64,000 nt of DNA from Porticoccaceae bacterium (GTDB taxonomy: Bacteria; Pseudomonadota; Gammaproteobacteria; Pseudomonadales; Porticoccaceae). The stretch is taken from assembly GCA_902562425.1 (NCBI GenBank), contig CACETF010000005.1, forward strand, positions 1-64,000. Direction: 5' to 3'. A program made the position numbers and the translations under genes. This document shows, in pieces, positions 55,429-64,000 of the stretch; position 1 is the stretch's first letter; the number at the start of each line of letters is the position of its first letter. Under the pieces are notes generated by a model. The model ran no database searches, was not told the origin of the DNA, and saw only the letters and a program-made list of their open reading frames with translations.

Positions 55429-56529
55429 TCAGTTAGCCAGATACTTTTTCAGAGGGTAACGAATTCGTGTAATCAAAAAAACGAAACTATAAAGACCACA
55501 TTGTCCAATAAAAATCCATCCCCACCGGTTATCTCTCAACTCCCAAAATTGACCCATATAACCCAGTAAGGCAAGACCTGATGAGAACGAAACAATTAAA
55601 ATCCCCGTAAATGAATTTGCAATAGTTTGAGACGAAAACCACTGCTTACAGTGTTGGTGGATTCGATTATGCAGATGGTCATTGTCTGGCGCAAACAAAG
55701 GGCGGCCCTGCCAGCTCCGACGAATCAAACTTGCAACTAATTCAACACATGGGTATGAAAACAAAACTGCCATGAACATGGCTGAAAAGATACTCTCACT
55801 AAATAAATACAAACTAGACAGAACCAGAAATGCCCCTAAACCATAAGCTCCCATGTCACCCAGGAAAACGCGCCCAGACACCACATTAAAAATCGTAAAC
55901 AATGCACAACTACTCATCAATGCGCCATAAATAATTTGGTTAGTCTCTAAAAAAAATATACTAAAAGTGATGGTCAGAATCCCAGGCATTAGTCCATTTG
56001 CGCCATCGGCCATGTTCGTCGCGTTCACAAAGCCGACGCAAAACGTAATGGTGAGTAGCCAGCCTATGACAGGAAAGCCCAATAGTAAGTCTAAAACAGG
56101 AATTTTTGAGCCTATGGGTATCAAAAAAGGACAACAACCTATAATAAAAGCAAAGATCACAAATGTTGTGTATAACCTTATTTTTGGCGTCAGAAAATTA
56201 TTGTTTAAATCCTCCACAAAACCCAAACCCGCGCATAAAAAAGCACCCAGCCATATCAAAAATGGCATACCCAAACTCATTGGCACATTCACTACTTCCA
56301 GGTATGCTCCAGTTAATATAAGCCCGAGACTAAAGGTAAATATTGCCAAACCACCTAATCGTGAAGCATCGTTTCGCGAGATCCCGTGCTTTTCTACATT
56401 TTCCTTTGCGTAACTTCGGCGTGTTAACCATTGGAGAAAAATAATCATGACCAAACCCGGAAAACCGAACAAAAACACTGATAGTAAAAAAATCACTAAT
56501 AACTGATTTAAATCCTTTTGGCTGAGCAA
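55429..56529 (-). CDS. WecA-like undecaprenyl-phosphate N-acetylhexosamine-1-phosphate transferase
   Basis: 366 residues with about 11 membrane helices. RLGGLAIF, GFVEDLNNNFLTPKIRL, VNATNMADGANGLMPG, FLGDMGAYGLGAF and APDNDHLHNRI are the conserved cytoplasmic-loop motifs of the MraY/WecA family (Mg-binding DD-type, NxxNxxDGxxGL, and the HxH carbohydrate loop). It transfers a HexNAc-1-phosphate to undecaprenyl phosphate, one of two possible initiating steps in the locus. TTG is the apparent start; the exact N-terminus is uncertain. Confidence 0.93.
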   Translation of the reverse strand: MLSQKDLNQLLVIFLLSVFLFGFPGLVMIIFLQWLTRRSYAKENVEKHGISRNDASRLGGLAIFTFSLGLILTGAYLEVVNVPMSLGMPFLIWLGAFLCAGLGFVEDLNNNFLTPKIRLYTTFVIFAFIIGCCPFLIPIGSKIPVLDLLLGFPVIGWLLTITFCVGFVNATNMADGANGLMPGILTITFSIFFLETNQIIYGALMSSCALFTIFNVVSGRVFLGDMGAYGLGAFLVLSSLYLFSESIFSAMFMAVLFSYPCVELVASLIRRSWQGRPLFAPDNDHLHNRIHQHCKQWFSSQTIANSFTGILIVSFSSGLALLGYMGQFWELRDNRWGWIFIGQCGLYSFVFLITRIRYPLKKYLAN

Positions 56530-56660
56530 GAAAAAATTCTCGACATTACGTCTCCTTCGAGATGAATGAGGGATCTCCGCCTGAGCTTTTTGAATGTTAT
56601 ATTTGATATCAGAAATCCTCTAAAACTTCACCCAAACCAAACTATAGATTACTTACAATT

Positions 56661-57590
56661 TTAGGCTTGCCAAAAATGCCGACAAAAAACCCAAATCACG
56701 GACAACATGCCGCCCATTAATGTGCCCAAAACACAAATTAACGCGCGTTTTGGGCGAGATTTTTTCTCTGGTAGCATACTTGGGCTTATAGTCACAAAAG
56801 CGTAGTCCGGGCTTGCCTCCGCCACCATTTTATTCTTTGTCTGCTCTTCAATTATTTTATAAAAAACCTCTCGCATTTCTGTAATGGAAGTCTTTTTTAT
56901 TTGCGCTTCGAGATAAGCGATGTTATTCGCGACTCTTTCCACCTGTCGCTTTTGCATATGTTTATTTATGGCTCTGACATACATATCTACCCAGTCCTTT
57001 GCCAGGCGAGGTGAATAATACTCCATCGATATAGAGACGAATCCCGATTTCTTGTCCTCAGACACTGAGAGTATTTCAGAAAATTCTTCAAATAATTGCC
57101 AACTGTTTGGCGGACCCAGTTTTCCTGATTCCTTGTCTTTAATTAGCCATGTCCCACTCTGTTCATCATACAAGGTATCATCGATCAAAACCTTATTTGA
57201 TAGCTTATCCCATCCTTTGACAGCTGACACCTCTAAAGCAATGTTATTGTTAGAAATAAATTCTTCAATAAAACTCCAGGACTTCATGATTTCTTGGGCA
57301 ATTTTGCTTTCGTTACTCTCCCCAGCACCAAGTGAAACACCTGCCAATGAAGCAAGTCCCCCAAATTGTGCTAACGCACCAGACAACCCTCCATGGTCTG
57401 CTTGAGCGGGCGCCAACAATACCCTTGCTTTATAATAATTTGGTAGCGATATCGCGTAGAAGACCGACGAGAGAGCAAAAACTCCTGTAATCAAGACTAT
57501 CCATATTTTGCCCGTCCAGAGCACCCCTAACAATTCGCGCAAGTCGAAGTTATCCTCCAAAGGGAGATTGTGCTGGACGTTTTCAATCAA
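56661..57590 (-). CDS. Wzz-type polysaccharide chain-length determinant
   Basis: 309 residues. A transmembrane helix near the N-terminus (WIVLITGVFALSSVFYAISL, about 31-50) is followed by NYYKARVLLAPAQ, a long periplasmic helical part with ISMEYYSPRLAKDWVDMYV, and a second helix at the C-terminus (ALICVLGTLMGGMLSVIWVF) preceded by PSMLPEKKSRPKR. No kinase domain is attached. It probably controls chain length with Wzy. It follows the Wza-like gene by 38 bases. Confidence 0.92.
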   Translation of the reverse strand: MIENVQHNLPLEDNFDLRELLGVLWTGKIWIVLITGVFALSSVFYAISLPNYYKARVLLAPAQADHGGLSGALAQFGGLASLAGVSLGAGESNESKIAQEIMKSWSFIEEFISNNNIALEVSAVKGWDKLSNKVLIDDTLYDEQSGTWLIKDKESGKLGPPNSWQLFEEFSEILSVSEDKKSGFVSISMEYYSPRLAKDWVDMYVRAINKHMQKRQVERVANNIAYLEAQIKKTSITEMREVFYKIIEEQTKNKMVAEASPDYAFVTISPSMLPEKKSRPKRALICVLGTLMGGMLSVIWVFCRHFWQA

Positions 57591-57628
57591 ACTATTTTCC
57601 CTAAAAATTACGTGTAAGTCATGGCGCG

Positions 57629-60184
57629 TCAGTCAGATTCAAGAGCATTTAAAGCCGCAGCTCCAAGTGATAACTGATAAATAACTGTGGAAACTTCCGA
57701 TAGCAGTGGCAAGCCCCTAAGTTTATTGTCACTTTGATTTAAAGGCACCACAATGGTGTCTCCAGGATGAATAATTGACAAATTTGACTTCATAAGATTT
57801 AACGGACCCCGCCTTGGCATGACAGCTTCCCCATTTGCCCTCACAGTAAAGGTTCGACCCTTGTCTGCTAAAACGGTCAAACCACCGCTTTTCTTTAGAT
57901 AATCATTCAACGACAAATTTTTATCATAAAAATGTGACATTGGTCTTTGCACCTCTCCAATAACCGTAACTTCCTGGGCAGCTGTCGGAACGAACAAACG
58001 ATCATTATTTTGCAAAATTGGATCCTCAGAAAATCCTTTCATGATATCGGAGAAGTTTATCACCAAACGGCCAGAGGCTTCGGCTTGGCTCAGAGAGTCT
58101 TGAAGCACACTCATTACCGAATCCGAACTGTCCGCGGCAAGGGAAGCAGAAACAGTAGAATCTTTGTCCTTAAATTGCTTCGCCTTTTGTTGCTGTTCCA
58201 TCAACAGTGCTAATCTCTCCAGCTCCGCCTCCTCCCGTAATCGCAAGGACTCCCTGAGAAAGACTGACCCCTCCACGAAAGCGTTTTCCGAAATACCTCC
58301 TGCCCTACGAACCACCGATGATAGGGTTTCACCTCTCTGGATAACATAAGTTCCTGGAAAAACAAATTCACCCTTTAGCGTAACAGTTTCTATTACTTTG
58401 AAATCTGGAGCCTTTCGAAATATAACGTGATCCATTGGTTTTAAAAATAAACTAGCGTCGTCTTTTAGATCGATTACCTTTATGGTCGACATCGCTCGGT
58501 CGGCATTAGAGAGGTCCATACTAGCAATCTCTGCTGATTTTGAGTAACCAGACTCAAGCATACCACCTGATAAGGTTATTAGATCATTTACTGTCATGCG
58601 CTCAGTCAGGGGATATTTGCCGGGAAATCGCACTGTTCCTTTCGAAACCACAACTTTCGATACTTCTCCCACTTTAGCTTGACGCTCAAGTTGTTCTACA
58701 TAAGGGGCTAACGTTTCAGCTCGATTTTGATATCTCTGAAAGAAAATTATCTGATCTCGAGAATGCAGCAAAACATTGTGTTCGCTCAAGGGATCCTTGA
58801 GAGCTTTTTCGAGATTAACTAGCACGACCTTGATGTTTGGTTTATCAGCCATTTCACTCACTAGAACTGCCTGCCCGAGGTATGCATCAGGCATCAACAG
58901 TTTTCCATTTGAGATTACATCGATTAAACGCAGGTCAGGACGCCAAGCTACGTCACCCTCATGCCTAACGGCGCCAGACAGAGTAATGATATCTTTTTTG
59001 TAGTCAGTAATCCCACTTATCGAGAGGTGGTCACCATCGCTGAGCTTAAATTCTCTGCCCTCTGGAGAATTTAAATTTAAGTCAACCACTGTCAAGAAGC
59101 CAGAGATATCAATTCTTTGTAATTTCGAGCTGTGGACAAAGGCCCTGGGACTCAAACCGCCAGCCAAATCAACAAGCTCTTCCACGGATTCATTCCCCTT
59201 TAATTCATAGATTGCCGGCCTCAAGACTTCGCCTCCCACAGAGGCACGCGCACCCACGGTAGGTATAAAGATTACATCGGCAGCCCGTAATCTTAAATCA
59301 TGGGTTGTATCCCCCAGTAGCAGGAGATCATACAAATCCAACATTGCAACCATTTTCCCCTGTCGTTTTAGCTGAATATTGCGAAGCGAGCCAATATCAC
59401 TGATCCCCCCACAACTTATAAGGGCATTTGTGATAGTTGAGAGTGAGGACACTGTATATGCACCGGGTTTAAAAGCTTCGCCCAAAACAAAGATCTGGAT
59501 AGAGCGCAAAGCACCCATACTAATACTGACCTGAGTACCGATAATTTGTGCTGCGATACGAGCACGCAACATTTCTTTAGCCTCTGCGTACGTGAGGCCA
59601 GCCACACCCACTGGGCCCAATTCAGGGAAATCAACAAAACCCTCTCGATTTATTTCCAGTGAAAACGCACTGTTGACTTTCCCATAAAACAATATGTCTA
59701 AAGAATCCCCGGGACCAAGAAGATAATCTCCAGACACAGGAACACTAGCGTAAGGAACATATGTAGTTGGAGCATTTGCAAAAAGCCCATATCCAAAAGG
59801 TTTCAGATGAGTGTCAACAAGCTCACCACCTGTCTCCACTCTTGTCATCGGCTCAACTGTTTTTGAGAGTTTTTGAGCAGATGAGACTGTCTCTCTCGGA
59901 GTCGTAGGAATTAGGGATTGCGCCTTTTTAACCATTTTCTCAGCTTGTAAATTTCCACAAAGCTGGTCTAAATCATATCCCGCTTGTAATGCCAAAGATT
60001 TATTGGTCGGGGTCAAATCAGCACATAGTTGTTGTATTTCTTCCACTCCTTGTGCTAGGACGATCTTAGAAAGGGCGAAGCTTATTACAAAAAAATAAAA
60101 TGATCGTGTTCTCACCGAAGCCACTGAAGTAAGAAAGTCTGGAACCTTGAAAAACACTTTGCAATCCTCTTTCACAAGAAGCAC
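57629..60184 (-). CDS. Wza-like outer-membrane polysaccharide exporter with multiple SLBB domains
   Basis: 851 residues from GTG at 60184; a GTG at 60157 with AGAGG 8 bases upstream is a strong alternative. The signal peptide is RSFYFFVISFALSKIVLAQG, without a lipobox. A Poly_export domain (GDYLLGPGDSLDILFYGKVN, about 149-225) is followed by five or more SLBB units, for example VLGEAFKPGAYTVSS, LSGAVRHEGDVAW, VSKGTVRFPGKYPL, LKGEFVFPGTYVI and VIGEVQRPMSHFY. Long members of this family (about 800-900 residues) export O-antigen or capsule. The locus has no Wzc-type kinase, so this must pair with the short Wzz. Confidence 0.94.
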   Translation of the reverse strand: MLLVKEDCKVFFKVPDFLTSVASVRTRSFYFFVISFALSKIVLAQGVEEIQQLCADLTPTNKSLALQAGYDLDQLCGNLQAEKMVKKAQSLIPTTPRETVSSAQKLSKTVEPMTRVETGGELVDTHLKPFGYGLFANAPTTYVPYASVPVSGDYLLGPGDSLDILFYGKVNSAFSLEINREGFVDFPELGPVGVAGLTYAEAKEMLRARIAAQIIGTQVSISMGALRSIQIFVLGEAFKPGAYTVSSLSTITNALISCGGISDIGSLRNIQLKRQGKMVAMLDLYDLLLLGDTTHDLRLRAADVIFIPTVGARASVGGEVLRPAIYELKGNESVEELVDLAGGLSPRAFVHSSKLQRIDISGFLTVVDLNLNSPEGREFKLSDGDHLSISGITDYKKDIITLSGAVRHEGDVAWRPDLRLIDVISNGKLLMPDAYLGQAVLVSEMADKPNIKVVLVNLEKALKDPLSEHNVLLHSRDQIIFFQRYQNRAETLAPYVEQLERQAKVGEVSKVVVSKGTVRFPGKYPLTERMTVNDLITLSGGMLESGYSKSAEIASMDLSNADRAMSTIKVIDLKDDASLFLKPMDHVIFRKAPDFKVIETVTLKGEFVFPGTYVIQRGETLSSVVRRAGGISENAFVEGSVFLRESLRLREEAELERLALLMEQQQKAKQFKDKDSTVSASLAADSSDSVMSVLQDSLSQAEASGRLVINFSDIMKGFSEDPILQNNDRLFVPTAAQEVTVIGEVQRPMSHFYDKNLSLNDYLKKSGGLTVLADKGRTFTVRANGEAVMPRRGPLNLMKSNLSIIHPGDTIVVPLNQSDNKLRGLPLLSEVSTVIYQLSLGAAALNALESD

Positions 60185-60395
60185 GATTAATGTCTGTCCA
60201 TTTAAAGAGGCACCTTAGAACGTTTGTATATGCATGTAAGAGAATAGTAACACTGTTTGGCATAAAAATACCGCTTTGAACATTTAATGACACTATACAA
60301 GTCAACTAAATAGGTGGTGTGCTTCATGTATAGTGCCGCTCGCTCACAACAAATTCGACATGAATTTACTCAAAGGGTATTGCAGAAAATTTTTA

Positions 60396-60683
60396 TCACC
60401 TGCAGATTAACAACGGTTCCACAAACTTATGAGGTAAATCTGGACCTGAGAGCTTACACAGCGTGCGCTTAGACGTTGGTACTGAGGCCAAACTGGCTCC
60501 AGTGAATTGCAGAGTCCTATCAAAAACAGCAGCACCGACCACACCAAGAACAACGGTCCTAGATATAGATGAAAAAGCCATATTTCTCATGTCTGTAGCA
60601 CCCGCAAAAGTCGCACCAAGAGCAGAGAATGCGAGTGCCGACAGGATAATAAATACAGCAGCCGGCTTTTTTACTTTTGCCAA
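60396..60683 (-). CDS. Small exported or membrane protein of unknown function
   Basis: 95 residues from TTG (60683), with GGAG 6 bases upstream. VKKPAAVFIILSALAFSALGATFAGA is a signal peptide or membrane helix (AFA-type cleavage possible), and TVVLGVVGAAVFDRTL is a second weak hydrophobic segment. No family recognised. It lies between wza and the phosphomannomutase gene on the same strand, with gaps of about 210 and 130 bases. A frame on the opposite strand (60463-60837) overlaps it and is considered a shadow. Moderate confidence that it is real. Confidence 0.5.
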   Translation of the reverse strand: MAKVKKPAAVFIILSALAFSALGATFAGATDMRNMAFSSISRTVVLGVVGAAVFDRTLQFTGASLASVPTSKRTLCKLSGPDLPHKFVEPLLICR

Positions 60684-60814
60684 GCGTTACTCCAAGATAG
60701 GTAAAAGATACCGAACCTCTATACACTTCAATATGGTAGTAAAATTTTGCAAAAAAATAAAGTATGAATTCATGTGTGCCTCATGGCCTCAGCTGGTAAT
60801 TACATTAGGTAATT

Positions 60815-62188
60815 TTATGGACTATTTAATAACTTAAGAATCTCATCAGACTTTTCCTCAAGTAAAGCCTTATCTCCTCGGGTTTCTATGTTTAACCTCA
60901 CAACTGGTTCAGTGTTACTCATTCGTAAGTTAAACCTCCAGTCAGCAAATTCCATCCCTACTCCGTCAGTAAAATCAATAGTGAGGCATTGATCCTTGTA
61001 ATGTTCCTTTACACTCTCTATGGAAAGCTCTGGATTTTCCAAAGTACGATTAATCTCTCCGGGAGAAGGGTAAGCTACAATCATTGCATCAACAAGCTCG
61101 GAGAGAGGCCTATTTCGACAAGACATCAATTCTAAAACCAACAACCAAGGTATCATTCCACTGTCACAGTAGAAAAAATCTCTAAAATAATGGTGAGCAC
61201 TCATCTCTCCACCATAAACTGCATCCTCCGCACGCATGCGCTCCTTTATGAAGGCGTGCCCAGTCTTTGACTGAATTGCTTTTCCCCCGCAACGCTTTGC
61301 TATTTCAAGAGTATTCCAAACAAGACGGGGATCATGAACAATTTTTTGTCCTTCTTTTTTACGCAAAAAGGCCTCAGTTAACAATCCCACTATATAGTAG
61401 CCCTCAATGAAACGTCCTGTTTCATCCACAAAAAAACAGCGATCGAAATCGCCGTCCCATGCAATTCCGATATCTGCTTTATTATTCAAAACGGCATCTA
61501 TCGTCGGTTGACGACTATTCTGCAATATCGGATTTGGAATCCCATTAGGAAAACTTCCGTCAGGAATATTATTTATTTTTATTACATCAATAGGCAAGCC
61601 AGAGGCGACGAAACGAGCTTGAATTTCGTCTACAACAGGACCTGCTGCTCCATTACCTGCATTCATTAAAATTTTCACAGGTAGAAGAGTATCCAGGTCA
61701 ATATAGCCGAGGAGATGGTCAACATAAGGCTTTAACAAAGATATTTTGTTTAGGGATCCTCTTGTTTTGCCCTTTTCTGTACTAAATTGATTGGCCTCTG
61801 CAAGCTTTTTAATTTCTAAAAGACCCGTGTCCGAGCTAATGGGTCGAGATCCCTCTCGTACTAATTTCATGCCGTTAAAATCAATTGGGTTATGACTTGC
61901 AGTAACTTCAATACCGCCAGAGACATTTAAATAAGAAGTGGCGAAATAGACCTCCTCGGTACCTACCATCCCCAAATCTGTAACGTCAGCTCCCTCATCT
62001 CTTAAACCTTCGATTAAAGCGAATTTTAATTCCTCGCTGCTGAGTCGCACATCGCCGCCAACAACAACAGATTCTGCATTTAGAAACTGTGCAAAGGCTC
62101 TCCCGATTCGGTAGGATATTTTGGCATTTAAATCAACACCTAACCTACCTCTGATGTCATAAGCTTTAAAGCAATGTAATAATTCCAC
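60815..62188 (-). CDS. manB: Phosphomannomutase (ManB/CpsG type)
   Basis: 457 residues from GTG (62188). [11 protein letters not shown] is the family start, [17 protein letters not shown] holds the phosphoserine, [12 protein letters not shown] binds Mg, and [13 protein letters not shown] is the sugar-binding loop. [16 protein letters not shown] binds the phosphate. It interconverts mannose-6-P and mannose-1-P for ManC. It may also act on glucose phosphates (AlgC-like). It is the first gene of the minus-strand locus. Confidence 0.94.
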   Translation of the reverse strand: MELLHCFKAYDIRGRLGVDLNAKISYRIGRAFAQFLNAESVVVGGDVRLSSEELKFALIEGLRDEGADVTDLGMVGTEEVYFATSYLNVSGGIEVTASHNPIDFNGMKLVREGSRPISSDTGLLEIKKLAEANQFSTEKGKTRGSLNKISLLKPYVDHLLGYIDLDTLLPVKILMNAGNGAAGPVVDEIQARFVASGLPIDVIKINNIPDGSFPNGIPNPILQNSRQPTIDAVLNNKADIGIAWDGDFDRCFFVDETGRFIEGYYIVGLLTEAFLRKKEGQKIVHDPRLVWNTLEIAKRCGGKAIQSKTGHAFIKERMRAEDAVYGGEMSAHHYFRDFFYCDSGMIPWLLVLELMSCRNRPLSELVDAMIVAYPSPGEINRTLENPELSIESVKEHYKDQCLTIDFTDGVGMEFADWRFNLRMSNTEPVVRLNIETRGDKALLEEKSDEILKLLNSP

Positions 62189-62612
62189 AAAGATATCTCA
62201 CATTATTTTTTGAACAAACACGAGAACATTATCAGGAAAATGTCGATAAGAAATAAATTTTCCAGAAACCGGACACGAAAATCATAGATTTAACCACTTG
62301 CGAAAGATTGTAAGTTTGCACGATCTTATTTGATAATATCGTAATGACAACAAATAAATGTCCACAAACTTAAGTCTCACATAAACGGAAAAAAAGTATA
62401 ACATCACTTAACACATAATTCGAAAAGGTTCCCAGATTTTGCACACTTATAAGAACAGATTTCATCTTTCCCCAAAATGAAAGCAAAAAATGTAACGCCA
62501 AAATCGGACAACACGCATACATTATAGTAAAAGCTGAACGCGACAAATTTAGAAAACGTTTAGCGCAATCCGCTGTACAATACTGTCAAACCACATTGAA
62601 TTTAATGAGTGG
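62189..62612. other. 424-bp divergent intergenic region between manB and galE
   Basis: This stretch should carry the promoter of the minus-strand polysaccharide locus and that of galE. On the minus strand TTGTCA (62345-62350) lies 16 bases from TAAGAT (62323-62328), a possible weak promoter. The A/T-rich part at 62470-62600 would suit galE, with TACAAT near 62574-62579. Both are guesses from consensus only. Confidence 0.4.
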
Positions 62613-63593
62613 ATGAAGATGAAAATTTTGGTGACAGGTGGTGCTGGATACATCGGATCGCACATCACACTACAAGCACAGCGTCAAAATCATGATGTTT
62701 GTGTGCTAGATGATTTTTCAACTGGCAATGAGTGGGCAGTAAAAGATTGTGAAACTCTCCGTGTCAACTTACTTGATAAAGACTCGCTGAAGAGGTGTCT
62801 TAGGGGAAGAAACTTTGATGGTGTGATACACCTTGCGGCAAAGTCACTCGTTGGTGAATCCATCATTAAACCCCACGCTTACTATGAAAATAATATTGTC
62901 GGTTCCCTAAATCTATTGAACGAAATGCTCCAAAATAATATCCACCGCATTGTTTTTTCATCCACCGCAGCGATATTCGGTCATCCAAATACAGACATAA
63001 TTCGGGAAGATCATCCAAAAAACCCAATCAATCCCTACGGTCGAACGAAACTACTGGTTGAGAACTTTCTCAATGATCTTTCGATTGCACAGAAATGTAG
63101 CGCCATTTGTCTGCGCTATTTTAATGCAGCGGGAGCTGACCCGGAAGGAAAGCTTGGTGAAGCCCATGACCCGGAAACTCATCTGATTCCAACTATACTT
63201 AATTCCTATTATCGAACCCAACACCCACTTAAAGTCTTCGGAGACAATTACCCAACACCGGATGGAACATGTATCCGTGATTATGTCCACGTGAATGATC
63301 TCGCTGATGCACACTTACTAGCGCTTGAGAAACTCCAAAATACAGATGGATTCTCCGAATATAACCTAGGCAGTTCTGTCAAAAATTCGGTAATGGAGGT
63401 AATCAAAAGCTGTGAAAGTGTAACTGGCCGACCATTGAGTTACGAAATCGACGAGCATCGCTCGGGAGATCCAGCCGTACTAGTCGCTGATAATACAAAA
63501 GCGCTAAGTGAGCTTGGCTGGCAACCTGTCTTTCATGATTTAGATAAGATTATCGAGACTGCTTGGAACTGGCACAAACGATTAGCAACGTAG
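62613..63593 (+). CDS. galE: UDP-glucose 4-epimerase
   Basis: 326 residues. ILVTGGAGYIGSHITLQAQR binds NAD, VIHLAAKSLVGES follows, SSTAAIFGHP and NPYGRTKLLVE give the Ser and YxxxK catalytic set, and LRYFNAAGADPEGKLGE is the GalE signature. RDYVHVNDLADAHLLA completes the pattern. It makes UDP-Gal (or UDP-GalNAc) from UDP-Glc (or UDP-GlcNAc) and may supply the polysaccharide locus. Starts at 62613 and 62619 are both possible (MKMKILV). Confidence 0.96.
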   Translation: MKMKILVTGGAGYIGSHITLQAQRQNHDVCVLDDFSTGNEWAVKDCETLRVNLLDKDSLKRCLRGRNFDGVIHLAAKSLVGESIIKPHAYYENNIVGSLNLLNEMLQNNIHRIVFSSTAAIFGHPNTDIIREDHPKNPINPYGRTKLLVENFLNDLSIAQKCSAICLRYFNAAGADPEGKLGEAHDPETHLIPTILNSYYRTQHPLKVFGDNYPTPDGTCIRDYVHVNDLADAHLLALEKLQNTDGFSEYNLGSSVKNSVMEVIKSCESVTGRPLSYEIDEHRSGDPAVLVADNTKALSELGWQPVFHDLDKIIETAWNWHKRLAT

Positions 63594-63650
63594 TAATCAA
63601 TCGACGTTCTCAACACTCCATATGCCAACCAAAAACGGATGTGAGTCTGA

Positions 63651-63679
63651 TTGACAAAAAAAATATGCAACATCATACT
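63651..63679 (+). promoter_or_regulatory. Sigma-70-type promoter of the tRNA-Leu gene
   Basis: TTGACA (63651-63656, a perfect -35) is separated by 17 bases from CATACT (63674-63679, a 4/6 -10). The tRNA begins 35 bases later, which is normal for a tRNA leader. Confidence 0.65.
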
Positions 63680-63714
63680 CCACCGGATATGTGTTTGTCG
63701 CTGTTATACAACAC

Positions 63715-63801
63715 GCCCAGGTGGTGAAATTGGTAGACACGCTAGCTTCAGGTGCTAGTGCTCGAAAGGGCGTGGAGGTTCAAGTCCTCTCCTGGGCACC
63801 A
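63715..63801 (+). tRNA. tRNA-Leu (anticodon CAG)
   Basis: An 87-base tRNA with a long variable arm. The acceptor GCCCAGG pairs with CCTGGGC, the D-arm contains GGTAGACAC, and the anticodon stem CTAGC/GCTAG closes the loop TTCAGGT, so the anticodon is CAG, read for CUG. The variable arm follows, then GGAGGTTCAAGTCCTCT as T-arm, and an encoded discriminator A plus CCA end. A class II (Leu/Ser) structure with A73 supports leucine. Confidence 0.95.
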
Positions 63802-63846
63802 CGTAATCATAAAATGTGTTGGCTCCTGAATTTACCGACATTTGTG

Positions 63847-63874
63847 TTGTCTATCCAAACGGTGTCAAAATTAT
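63847..63874 (+). promoter_or_regulatory. Possible argG promoter
   Basis: TTGTCT (63847-63852), a 16-base spacer and AATTAT (63869-63874) lie about 36 bases before the argG start. This is a weak match to the sigma-70 consensus; transcription could also read through from the tRNA. Confidence 0.3.
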
Positions 63875-63909
63875 TCAAAGACTCAATGTAGATTAAGGGA
63901 GCGCAACTT

Positions 63910-64000
63910 ATGTCTTCGGTAAAAAAGGTCGTGCTGGCCTACTCAGGAGGATTAGATACCTCGGTAATCGTGAAATGGTTACAAGAAAAATATCAAAGTG
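63910..64000 (+). CDS. argG: Argininosuccinate synthase, N-terminal part (cut by the window end)
   Basis: The first 30 codons are present: [20 protein letters not shown] followed by [19 protein letters not shown] is the ATP-pyrophosphatase P-loop of ArgG, the enzyme that joins citrulline and aspartate in arginine synthesis. AAGGGAG lies 8 bases before the ATG. The gene runs off the right edge. Confidence 0.95.
   Translation, partial: MSSVKKVVLAYSGGLDTSVIVKWLQEKYQS

Noticed and set aside
55967-56413. A 148-codon plus-strand frame opposite the WecA-like gene
   Set aside because: The opposite strand carries all WecA motifs in this stretch; this frame has none and is a shadow.
60463-60837. A 124-codon plus-strand frame overlapping the small exported protein and the end of manB
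   Set aside because: No motif and no ribosome site; the minus-strand frame has a signal peptide and GGAG upstream, so that one was preferred.
18177-62188. An exosortase/PEP-CTERM or ABC-transporter-dependent (KpsMT) capsule system, because of the heparinase and KpsC/S-like genes
   Set aside because: No exosortase, KpsM/KpsT or Wzc-type kinase is present; Wzx, Wzy, Wzz and Wza homologues point to the Wzy-dependent route.
63597-63658. Hairpin after galE considered as a terminator
   Set aside because: The imperfect stem is followed by an A-run, not a T-run, on the plus strand, and overlaps the tRNA promoter.

Overview
The window looks like the chromosome of a Gram-negative gammaproteobacterium, probably marine. 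This is inferred from outer-membrane lipoproteins, a Wza/Wzx/Wzy-type polysaccharide locus, a Pseudomonas-style GDP-mannose pair (phosphomannomutase plus bifunctional ManC/AlgA), a CysD/CysNC sulfate-activation pair and a galE - tRNA-Leu - argG end. No ribosomal marker is present, so the genus cannot be fixed.

Left part (1-13.4 kb, minus strand): two surface lipoproteins, an 880-residue one and a giant 3119-residue one, flank a small outer-membrane-barrel-like protein. Both lipoproteins carry Ig-like (DUF5011-type) and lamin-tail domains and share a repeat of about 214 residues that I cannot assign to a known family (five copies in the giant, one in the smaller). The giant also has HYR-like repeats and two invasin/intimin-type C-type-lectin-like domains.

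13.6-17.1 kb (plus strand): sulfate activation. CysD carries a 234-residue N-terminal extension of unknown function and is translationally coupled to a CysN-CysC fusion, so the pair makes APS and PAPS.

18.2-62.2 kb (all minus strand): a polysaccharide locus of about 44 kb. Read in the direction of transcription it contains: phosphomannomutase, a small exported protein, Wza-like exporter, Wzz-like chain-length protein, WecA-like initiating transferase, a PfkB kinase and ManC; a GT2 transferase with a NeuB / Gfo-Idh-MocA / SDR / SpsF-type set that suggests a nonulosonate-like sugar; a capsule-synthesis-type transferase; WecB, WecC and TviB (N-acetylhexosaminuronic acids); GT4 transferases, Wzy and Wzx; a hexapeptide acetyltransferase and an FkbM methyltransferase; a complete polyprenyl-phosphate-D-arabinofuranose module (HAD-UbiA fusion, GtrA, DprE1-like, DprE2-like and a GT-C enzyme); an epimerase with a short UDP-sugar dehydrogenase; a heparinase II/III-family enzyme and a GT4; and a bacillosamine-type module (aminotransferase, 4,6-dehydratase, PglC-like phosphoglycosyltransferase, GNAT). 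The middle of the locus is visibly A/T-richer than the flanks, and most genes overlap by 1-26 bases.

The locus shows signs of turnover. A decayed copy of the heparinase C-terminus (about 32.97-33.32 kb) and a decayed copy of the GT2 N-terminus (about 51.11-51.32 kb) lie in its gaps, and a 5' tRNA-half-like fragment lies at 27.35 kb. One glycosyltransferase appears to start with the rare codon ATT.

Right end (62.6-64 kb, plus strand): galE, a tRNA-Leu(CAG) with a good promoter, and the first 30 codons of argG, cut by the window edge.
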